From Epiperipatus broadwayi (taxonomy: Eukaryota > Onychophora > Udeonychophora > Euonychophora > Peripatidae), in NCBI GenBank assembly GCA_028023455.1, contig JAQFVV010000013.1:7656411-7720410 (forward strand): a DNA stretch of 64,000 nucleotides. Reading direction: 5' to 3'. The notes below the pieces were generated by a model. That model worked only from the letters and a program-made list of their open reading frames with translations, had not been told where the DNA came from and made no database searches. Every line of letters begins with the position of its first letter. Within the stretch, counting starts at the first letter, position 1. Shown here piece after piece: positions 54,881-64,000 of this stretch. Made by a program: the position numbers and the translations under genes.

Positions 54881-55074
54881 ATAGATGATGTATTACCAAT
54901 TTTTTTTTACAAATTTGAAGACGGTTTGAAATTCAATTAGATATTTTAATGTTAACTTCAAAGAACAGACAAACACATTGGTGTATAAATTACAAAAGCT
55001 ATATTTTGTAAACATATAGCAATGGCATTTAAAAGTATTTTTAAAAAAGGAAAAGAAATTGAATTATCTACTAA

Positions 55075-56650
55075 TAATGGAGTCAAGACCTGACTTCATG
55101 TAGCATTAACAATATCTGGAGGGTCAAGCGCCCTGCTTCTGTTTTTAATTTTTGAAATTTTATTATAAAACTGATTTTAATTTCCTAGATGTAGGATTGA
55201 AGCAGAAATGGCATCTTAGGAACCAAAAAGTAAACATAAGAAAAATAATAACTCTCATTGTAGGAAAATGGCCCCGTTTCATGCTATCATTGAGAGTAGA
55301 AATAGAAAAAGTATGCAATTTAGTAATTGATTTAGTGATATTTTTATAGGTAAGAGGAACAGGCCACTGGAACAGAAAAAGACAGATTATTTCTTTAGAC
55401 TTATGACAAAGAGAACAAAGGGGGTCAATGTTAGCATATGTCTTTCTCTGTGATAAGTAATGACTAGTATGGAGAACTTCTAAATTGATTTTAATAAGGA
55501 GATTGGGGTATTTAAGCTCCAGATACCAGAATTTGAATTTTTTGATTATCTGTTTATTGATAGTAAAGAGAGATGGAGATGGTTGAGGTTGACTAGCACT
55601 CTGAATCATATTGTAAACCTCCCAAAAGATTATTTTTTTTATGAATGTGTTGTTATTAAAATCGATATAATTAGCACTGGATTTGATTAAAGATTGAAAA
55701 AAAATTGTTTTCTGTCATATTTCATAGCACTGGGGTTTAAATTTAAAAATAGTATTAAATGACCTCTGAAAATAAAAGGTAGGGATTGGATGAAGAGATA
55801 GACTATTGTCTTTGGCATACTTCTGAGATGTTCTGTTACTAATTGCAATAGCTCTTATATTCCAAATCAGTTTGGTGCAAAGTGAAAGCATTAGTATAGT
55901 TAATAATTGCCATTTAGTAAGTCATGTTTGGAGAAATCAATGTTGATAAAGAGATTTTTGCATGAAGGGAATGGTACGCTTTAGACAAGGGCTTAGTTAT
56001 GTTTTCAACAGATATGATGATAGAGTTCTGCATAGATGTTTTTATAGTATTCATAAATTTATAAATGAGAAATCCAAGAAAGTTATGTGGGAGAGCAGTG
56101 AAGAAAGGGAAAGTACTATTACCAGAGAGTATACTCCATGTAGATGACTTATTAAGATTAAACTGAAGTGTATCATGTAATTTTCCAGAATAGAAGTGAA
56201 GGGAGATACTTCTTAGAGGGGAGAAAAACAGCAAGATTTTCCATAAATGATATATGTTTGACTGTTTTATCAATCAGAAAAATATATATATATCAGACAG
56301 TTTCCTCTCTATTTCCAAAAGCAGTGGATTTATATAAGTAATAAAAATAAAACACTCAAAAGTGAACCCTGAGGAATAGAGTTATGGGGTTTAATATTAT
56401 TTTGCCATTAAGAGTGATAAAAATTTCTCTATTTGTTAGAAGATTAGCTAAAATGTAGAGAATGGAAATAGGAATGTTATAAAAGTGTAATAATTTGATA
56501 AGAGTGTCAATAGGGACAGAATTAAAAGCTAATGAAATATCTAGTTGTACTAATATGGGACCATTTTTGATTCACAAAAATTGATAATCACACTGCACAT
56601 TCTCAGAACTATGTAGATTGTGAGATACAACCTTATTTTTTAAAATAAAA
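55075..56650 (-). mobile_element. Non-LTR retrotransposon relic, family N copy 2 (inverted relative to copy 1)
   Basis: Minus-strand frames match 40730-42740: LVQLDISLAFNSVPIDTLIK (about 56490-56560), SIPQGSLLSVLFLL (about 56340-56390), then LHTSHYLSQRKTYANIDPLC and SLCHKSKEIICLF, then RVIIFLMFTFWFLRCHFCFN (55163-55609; copy 1 has RVTIFIMFTL and RCHFCFNPISKK). Both copies are truncated before any endonuclease and carry stops. Confidence 0.75.
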
Positions 56651-57001
56651 AATAGTAAGAATAATAGAAGAGATTTATATTGATCCTTTTTAATTAAATG
56701 ATTTAATCTTTTTCAAAAATATTGTGCCTCGTAACTGGTTAGATAAAGTTTTTTGATCCTACGAATTTCAAATCAGTTAAATTAAGTGTCTATGAGTAAA
56801 TTATTGCATCTGCTATTATTATTTACATCACAATGGAACCACAACTATGCTATATTTTGTTCGAAGCCCCCCTCACATACAAAGCAAATAGCATATAATA
56901 GCTCACCTGTTATTGATTAGGAATAGAATATTTATTATTTATTGAAATGCAAGTCTATAGTTCTTTTCAAAACATATACATAACAGACACTTTATATTGT
57001 T

Positions 57002-57620
57002 ATATTTTGGATTACAAATGGTAAACTTCTTCCAGCCGCAACTTTGACACCATCCACTCTGGATAAATAATGATTATCATTAATCATTTATTCAACTAGA
57101 GATTATCTCTATCCCTGATATGAACTTTAAATCTCAGTTAAAGATTAGTATATCTGATTTTTTTTTAAATTTAAGCACACACATTCCGGAGTTATTTACA
57201 TTTCTCTATCCAACATGTAATAACTTTAAAATTTATTAAACAACTTCCACATCACCACACATTTTTTTCAAATCATGTGAATGAAGATACAATAAAAGAC
57301 AAATGATCCCCATGATGCATTTCGTACTAAACCAGTGCTCATCAATTGGCCCAGGTCATCATCTCATATACTGTATTTACCCAAAGTGGATAGTGTCAAA
57401 GTTGTAAGTGGAGTAAATTTGATACTTGTAATTCAAAATTTAACAATTTACTATTGTTAAATACTTTACATATAATAAAGTTATGAGAGATGGTGAGCTG
57501 GGCTAACTGATGAGTGGTTGGTTCAGCATGAAATGCATCTTGGAAGATTCATTTACCTTTTATTGTATCTTCATTCATATAATTTGAAAAGAATATGTGG
57601 TGATGTAGAAGTTAACTTTT
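57002..57620. repeat. Complex inverted-repeat cluster (foldback)
   Basis: Two interleaved inverted pairs. 57236-57375 (CTTCCACATCACCACA, GAATGAAGATACAATAAAAG, ATGATGCATTTC) pairs with 57485-57612 (GAAATGCATCTTGG, TTTTATTGTATCTTCATTC, TGTGGTGATGTAGAAG). Separately 57002-57072 (GCAACTTTGACACCATCCAC) pairs with 57367-57440 (GTGGATAGTGTCAAAGTTG). Non-coding. Confidence 0.7.
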
Positions 57621-58010
57621 TTTATATGTATATATAAGTCATAATTATAGTATAAACAAAATTTTTAAAATAATAATAATAATAAATGGACGAAGAAAAT
57701 AGACTTCTACTGAATATTTATTTTTAAAATAAAGTAAATAAAATATACTCTGGGCAACATTTTTTTTTTGTTTTTTAATAACTTTTTATCTCTTATAGAA
57801 ACAATAGATTTGTCTCTTTTTCAAGAAATTACTATCTCTGATTATGTTGATGTTTAATCAATATTCTGAAAATTTGTAAAACTTACTTTTAGAAAATATT
57901 TTAAGCAAAATACTATACATCAAATTCAGAAAGAATAATAAAAGAAGAAAAAATTAATTGTGTTTTTCAACATAAATTATGTGTAATCTGTAGATGCTCA
58001 ACTGAAAGAA

Positions 58011-58115
58011 GCATTGGTGGTTAAGAGGTCAGCACAACTGCCTTGCACTTGCAGGCAGTTGCTCAGGTTGCGGGTTCGCGTCCCGGCCGATGCTATGACC
58101 CTTAAAAAAAAAAAA
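58011..58115 (+). mobile_element. tRNA-derived SINE, copy 2, with well-kept tRNA fold
   Basis: GCATTGG (58011-58017) pairs with CCGATGC (58087-58093) as a 7-bp acceptor stem (one G-T pair). The B box GGGTTCGCGTCCC forms a T-arm. An 83-nt body resembles a type II (long variable arm) tRNA, but the anticodon arm (CTGCC...GGCAG) is irregular. TATGACCCTT and a poly-A tract follow directly, so it is a SINE and not a functional tRNA. Confidence 0.75.
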
Positions 58116-58117
58116 GT

Positions 58118-58150
58118 TAAAATTTGCGGGGGGGGGGGGGTAAAATTTGC
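58118..58150 (+). repeat. Poly-G tract (13) between two copies of TAAAATTTGC
   Basis: TAAAATTTGC (58118-58127), then 13 G, then TAAAATTTGC (58141-58150). It follows the SINE poly-A tail directly. Confidence 0.9.
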
Positions 58151-59046
58151 TTCATTGTATTTTTTTTTTGTTTAATTATAATAATTTTTTTATTTTAATT
58201 TTTGCTATTTATTTATAGTCTTTGCTAGCATTGAAAATATGTTTTCTATAATATTTGATTACTTCTGCAGTGTAACTTATTGATATAATGAATCTTTTTT
58301 CCTTCTGTAAATAGTTTTCAAATAATTTTTTAGATTATTTTGAATAAAAGCTCTTTTATATATAAGCAAGAAAAATGTTTTTACTCCCATAAATCATCAT
58401 TTTTAGTTGTTTTTTTTTTAATTGTTGTATAAATCATCTAATGGTTTGTTACCTCAGGGGATCATATGACATTCGGGCACCAAAAGTGGCAAGAGTTGAA
58501 CTTGATCCATGGTTCTCTCAAGCCCACCATTTTATTTTATATTTAACCATGCATTGACAGTTTAATCTCTGCCAAATATGTACATGTTGTTTATTAATAC
58601 TCTATAATAATACTTATTATGTTTAATCAGTTAATTAAAAAATAATTAATAATTAAAATGTTTGATCTATCTTAATTAATAATGTGAGTAGATTTTTTTT
58701 TTTTTTTACTGTAGTGTTTATGGACATTGATTCAAAGAGTATACTTTTTATAAAAAAAATATAGGCAAATATAAAATAGTATTTATAATCTCATTCTTAA
58801 AATAAGATATTTCACAAAATAAATTTCAATTTCATTCTTCAGTTTTTTTGTTGTTGTTTTTTTCTTATAAAGAAATATAGTGATTGCTAAGCACCATTTT
58901 ATATATCTATCTGTCATAATTAATTGAGTTAACTCTTTTTTAAAAAAAAAAAAAATTTAATTGTTTAAAGTACTTTTTTTTTAATTGTTATTATTAATAG
59001 CTAGATTTCAAATTGATTTCTTATTAAGCAACACTTTTTTTTTCAG

Positions 59047-59181
59047 TTACCTCTAGCAAATGTGGCAGTGATACCTGCACAGTTACCTTCAGTTGAAAGT
59101 GAAAAAGAATTTGAAGACTGTCCCTTTGAAAGCTTTAATAATTTAGTTTTGAAGAAAGAAAAAATTGAAAATGCTAAACAG
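59047..59181 (+). CDS. Second coding exon of the unrecognised plus-strand host gene
   Basis: 135 bp, phase 0 to phase 0, 45 residues. It is flanked by a strong acceptor (T-rich tract then TTTTTCAG) and the donor CAG|GTAAAG. Only one frame is open: LPLANVAVIPAQLPSVE, then SEKEFEDCPFESFNNLV, then a Lys/Glu-rich end (KKEKIENAKQ) that may begin a helix. Joining to 37094 gives RRPLPIE-LPLANVAV with the frame kept across a 21,952-bp intron. I cannot name the protein. Further exons should lie right of the window; I did not find a convincing one between 59182 and 64000. Confidence 0.7.
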
Positions 59182-61389
59182 GTAAAGCAATTTAATTGAA
59201 TGTTCATTTTAGACATATAGTAGTCTATTTTTATTCTAATTATTTATAAAAATAAAAGTGATTTAAATATTTTAACATTCATTCAGATTACATCTTTCTA
59301 AGATAAAAAACACACAAAATTTTAACCTGCTATTATTTTTTATTTTAAAAATATATTTTATTTTAAATGATCATCTTCAGTTTATTCTTAAATGCATAGT
59401 TATATCTTTTAATTTCATATTTTGGAATAAAATGAAGATAATTCATTAAAAAAAAATTAAATATGTCGGAACTAATTCTAAAGATTCATTTTTTTTGTTT
59501 TTGTTTTTTTGGAAGTTAAATTCTTTCCTATTCGTGTCTTTTTTTTTTTTTTAGTTTAGATTAACTAAAACTAAATGAAGAGGGTATAATTTATCATCTT
59601 AAATCTCTAGGAATATTGTTAATAACATAATATTTAATGAAGAAAGTTTAATAAGTCTCTTACCTATGTTTATATATTGACCTGATTATAAATAAACAGT
59701 ATTTAAATACTCTATTAGTTTGTTATTCAATTAAAGTATTCATCATTATAAGCAAGTGAGATTACCTAGATAGTTACTGATGTTATAGCTTAACATGATG
59801 AAGATGATTCCCGTGAAATCAGTATTATTAGCTTTGTACTGTCATAATTAATAACTCAGAATTTGACTCCTATCTTAATAAATAATGAAATGTTCTCATT
59901 CATAATATTATAGCTTTGTAATATATTAATTACATAATTGATTAGATTATATATGCAATGTAACAATGCTACAGAAGGGGAGGGGGTTATCATGAGGTGA
60001 TGGCAAACATCCTCACAATATCACAATCAATCAGCATGAATAAAATGAGTATTGGAAGTCAATATGAAGCAACATGTAAATGATAAACATGATGTCATTA
60101 ACAATTATCATCAAGATTCAATAAGCATCCTTTGTAGCTGAATTTAAAAAAGATACTTTATAAAACATATTCAATTAATATTTTAACTGCATCCACAAAC
60201 ATAAATGCTAAAATAACTGTAGTAATAACTCATATTAAAAAAAAAATACTAAGTACTTATATCAATGCTGAGCATCATCAATCCTCATGGCCATTTGGTA
60301 CTATGAGTGTACTGGCTTACTATAAACTAATTACGAAATCTATAAAGTGAAATATGTGGATTTTAAAGATGTCTATATTTATAACATCCAAATGATTTTA
60401 AAGAGAATATCTAGATCATTTGAACACATACCCACATTTATTTATAGTAAATATTATTATTACCTGAAATTAGCTTGTGGTCACAAGACCTTAGGAACTG
60501 GAACTGTGACCAAAAGAAAATATATGTAAAACTTAATCTGTTCTAATATCAAATAAAATACTAATCAACATTTTTTTTAAAATAGAAATAATAACAATAA
60601 ATGAAAGAACTGTTGAATACTCTTTAATACAAATATATTATTCTGATTTTGACTTCCAAATAAAAATATCATTCCTATAGATTAACAAACAAAACCAGAC
60701 ATATAAAGAAGATAATAAAACTCCTGCTATGTGCTTTTTTATAAATATTACACACATTCGTTTGTGATAATCAGTTTAAAAAGCATAAGTGGTCCACTTA
60801 ATGCTTAGAGCTTATTATTATTATATAAGTCAATAGATTAAAACCCTGATCTCCAATAGATTAAAACCCTGATCTCATCATGGTAAGCAAAGCCTTGGGT
60901 CTAAGTAGACCATACTTTTGAAATTGATGCTCACAGATGAGTGCTTACCTTCTTTATATTACATACATCATCAGCATTCTATAAATAGAGTATTTATTAT
61001 AATAAAACTAGGCATGTAGAAACATTATTTAAATTTTAGTTTGCAAATATATAAATTGTAAATGGTATTAATTTGTATGCACACATATGCATGTCTAATA
61101 ATATAAATATTCTTATAATTACTAAACTAATACAGATTTTTCTATTTATTAAGACATAAATAGACAAATGCTAAATGGGTATACAATAGGCACACATGTA
61201 TGCAAACTCTATTAGAAAAATTAAAAATAAAACGTTTATAAATTTTAACTAATTTTTTTTTTTTTTTTGTTTATCTTACAAAACTAATTACTTAACTAAT
61301 TATTTTCAGAGAACTATTAAAGTTTGAACAAATTATTTTTAGAAATAGGAAATATTACTTATTTTAAAAGTTCAGCTGAAAAGTTATTT
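59182..61389. other. Intronic sequence downstream of the second host exon, no further exon found
   Basis: A+T-rich, with one short tandem duplication (60831). The 60-codon ORF at 60347-60529 lacks splice-site or family support. Confidence 0.5.
60831..60880 (+). repeat. Short tandem duplication (~24-bp unit)
   Basis: CAATAGATTAAAACCCTGATCT occurs twice in tandem. No other feature nearby. Confidence 0.8.
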
Positions 61390-62720
61390 TAAAATTCTTT
61401 GTGGCACAAAATTTTAAAAAAAGGTCTTAAAACCCCTTCCCATTTGTTAATTAAATCCTTGATTAGATGCTTTACTTTTCTGTTCAAAAGATCTTTAGCT
61501 TTCAACTTTTCTCCTTTAACTTTAATGAAATTTTCCAAATCTATTTCCATCAATAATTTGCTGATCCCTGAGGATGAGCACAGATCAGTACCATCTTGTG
61601 GTGCTCTTCCATTCTACTTAATTAATGAAAAATATTTTTCTAGACTGTTAAGATGTTTCATAGAAGTTTCCCCTATGTCACCTTTAAATGATTTTATCTT
61701 AAGGAATTGAATGGCATTTCCTTGATATATACAGTTTCTTGGGACCTGCTTTTTTATAATCCCACTTATTTTCTTTGGCTGTGTTTGAATCTTTTTTAAT
61801 TTTATTTTTTTATAACAACTTTTCATACAGTCCTTTGAGATACTTCTACTCATTATATGTCTGTCCGAAATTTTCGCTTATCTTTTCTTGATTTGCTTCA
61901 TGATGTTAGTGAATCTACATTGCTCAACTCTATTTTTTAACTTCCTGATTATTTTTGACTTTGCACTTATCTTAATACCCTCTTTCATCCTACTTATTCT
62001 GCTATCAATTCCTCTTGCTACTCTTCCTTCCAATTGTACATCCTTTTGACTATTTAATTTATTTTTTCAGTTTTCTCTCATATTATACCCTGCACATTTT
62101 ATCCTCCCCCATTGTTCAAGTTATATTTTGGATAGATTTCTGAACACTGGTTCATTTTTATTTGATTATTTCTCTTTTCTAATTGATTTTCTCTATCTTA
62201 ACATCTTTTGATTGCCTTCTATTTTCTTGTCCTGCTCCTTCTCCATTATTTGGGTTACATTCTGGATAGCATTCTGAATACCCTGTTTCATTTTTTGGTT
62301 GTCTATTTCTCATTTCTGATCAATTTCCTCCATCTTCAGCAATGTTTCTTGATTGTCTTATATATTTTTCTTTTTGTTTTTTTTCTACTTTCCTTAGCAG
62401 CACTCCATTTTCCCAGGTAATATTTCTTCTGTTCTCTTCTGATTATCTTTTTTTTTTTTTTTTTGTTACTTTCTTGCATTTTTTTTAGCTTTTTTCTCTT
62501 TTTTGATTATCTTTTTTTGTTGATTGCTTTCTTCCATTTGTTTAAACATTATTTTACTTTTTTCTGCTCTCTTTGATGATTATTTTCTTCTATTTTCCTT
62601 AACAGCATCTGCTACATCTGGACTGATGGTCATTTCTCTTCTCTGGGCTCCTTCAGTTGAGTGCAGATCTTTATCTTGATTATGTTCATTTGTTTTAATT
62701 TTGCCCAGTTACTTTTAACT
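61390..62720 (-). pseudogene. Unclassified coding remnant with coiled-coil repeats
   Basis: Minus-strand reading from 62720 gives Glu/Lys/Gln-rich coiled-coil pieces with repeated MEE..NQQKKIIKK-like units (62050-62650). A more globular, Lys-rich part (61614-61853, YKKIKLKKIQTQPKKISGII, GNAIQFLKIKSFKGDIGETS) follows, then about 61400-61610 (KGEKLKAKDLLNRKVKHLIK, DLINKWEGVL). Several stops break it. It could be the gag or ORF1 region of a retroelement; no domain is certain. Confidence 0.35.
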
Positions 62721-63250
62721 TTACAAAATAAATGTAAACTTATATTTTATATTTCATAAAATAAATCCTTTTTTTCCATGCAACTTTACATTGTTATTTG
62801 ATACCTTTGATTTGCTCAGACTTGGTCATCAGGAAGTTCCACAGAATTTCATTAGAAAGATTCCAAGGAAGTGTCCATTATCACAATAAGCTTATATCAT
62901 GGTTCCAATGGTTTAGCCTGATGTTCCATTCTTAAACTTTCAATAACACAATAGTATTTTTGCAAAATGTTATAATAGCAAATCTCTTCTATCAGATGGA
63001 TCAGTTAAGAAGAACTTGCGTGGGCTTGTTAAGACAACTTTTTTTACCAAACTATCAATCTCTTCTGCTTGTTTAAAATTCAGCCTTAAATACTTCTCTC
63101 AGTTTGTAACATTCAAGATCAAAAAACAAATTATTTTTAAATAAACAATTTTATTTCAAGAGTTTTTTTTAATATTAATAAATTAATTATAACATATTCA
63201 ATTCATTTTTGTGTAGAATAAGATGGATCTATGACTCTTATTTTGACTAT

Positions 63251-63658
63251 TTATAGTCCCTGCCAAAAGTCTTATGCAATTTTATATTGCTATGACTACT
63301 AATATATGGTATGGCTGAAGATCTATCAGCCCCATATAGCTATTTCAGTTGGATAGCTGGGTTTGAAGACATGTAGATGTCTGAAAATTTCAGATTTTCC
63401 ATTCAATAGATAACTTTTAGATAAGTGCTTGGCTTTGGGTTGGTATTTTTAGATCTAGTGTCTGAACATACCCTGACACCTTTCTGAGGAGTGCCAAAGC
63501 ACGAAACCATGGTCAGGGGTTTGAGGACGGGTTCCTGACAGAGATATTTTAAATGCTGGCTCTGGCTAAGCATTTATCATAAAGCTTGTAGAGGAATTGG
63601 CAAACCTCACTGTTTATAACTTACAAGCTTAAGAGATAGGGTCATGTGATCTATGAAT
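63251..63658 (-). mobile_element. Foldback-family copy 4 flanked by a perfect 27-bp direct repeat
   Basis: On the minus strand it matches copies 1-3 (CACTAGATCTAAAAATACCAA, CCAAGCACTTATCTAA, GAAAATCTGAAATTTTCAGA, GAAATAGCTATATGGGGCTG). It is bounded exactly by a 27-bp direct repeat at 63224-63250 and 63659-63685 (TGGATCTATGACTCTTATTT then TGACTAT). Confidence 0.7.
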
Positions 63659-64000
63659 TGGATCTATGACTCTTATTTTGACTATAATTATACAAATCAA
63701 AAGTATGGTTAAATCAATCTTTTTTTATCTGTATAGTCTAATTTATTTCCTCTATTTTATTCTCCCTTTCTATCCCATTTATGCATGTGCGACAATTTCC
63801 TAATCACTTTATTTTTCAATAAATATACTATAACCCCGTAGCAGGAGTGCAATTGCTACATAATCAGATTGGAATAATGTGTGTGTGTGTTTGCATCAAT
63901 GCATACATGTATATCATGAAGAAAAAGAAAATATGCCATTCCTAATTAAATGGCATTTTAAGATCTTTTTGATTTCACCAATTTCGAATCATGTTATAAA

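Noticed and set aside
58011-58093. Functional tRNA gene
   Set aside because: The anticodon arm is irregular, a poly-A tail follows directly, and a second diverged copy with target duplication exists at 44536-44642, so it is a SINE.
1-64000. CRISPR array, operon or bacterial gene cluster
   Set aside because: No regularly spaced identical repeats; coding content is intron-split and animal-type.

Overview
This is an intron- and repeat-dominated piece of a very A+T-rich animal nuclear genome (about three quarters A+T by eye). The evidence is split coding exons with GT/AG borders, introns of 8-22 kb, a metazoan-type PARL gene, and several animal retroelement classes: a Penelope-like element, non-LTR elements, a Gypsy element and tRNA-derived SINEs. 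Nothing is prokaryotic. A large-genome invertebrate fits best; I cannot name the phylum.

Two host genes are supported, arranged head to head around a compact promoter near 36.9 kb. On the minus strand is PARL, the mitochondrial inner-membrane rhomboid protease. Four exons (36811-36866, 36398-36563, 23879-24016, 15950-16094) splice in phase into the first ~168 residues. The exons with the catalytic serine and histidine lie left of the window. On the plus strand is an unrecognised gene with a first exon ending at 37094 and a phase-compatible second exon at 59047-59181, separated by a 21.95-kb intron.

Most of the remainder is intronic. PARL intron 4 (window start to 15949) is a nested transposon pile. 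Two head-to-tail Penelope-like elements lie there. The 3' tail of the older copy is split by a block of three related non-LTR elements (4166-11339), and the largest of these is itself broken by a foldback element. Intron 3 (16095-23878) holds further foldback copies, small hairpins and a well-bounded 445-bp inverted-repeat transposon with an 8-bp target duplication. Intron 2 (24017-36397) holds non-LTR debris, two inverted-repeat MITEs and a decayed Gypsy LTR element (31058-36008). Intron 1 is only 247 bp.

The large intron of the plus-strand gene contains two copies of another non-LTR family in opposite orientation (40.7-42.7 kb and 55.1-56.6 kb), a third older non-LTR relic (47-49.7 kb), SINEs, three poly-G tracts, an inverted-repeat cluster (57.0-57.6 kb) and a CpG-retaining island at 54.0-54.9 kb with a possible first exon.

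I did not find a new multi-gene system. The most informative observations are the PARL reconstruction, the bidirectional promoter, the nested transposon order, and the unexplained CpG-retaining islands at 29.1-29.6 and 54.0-54.9 kb.
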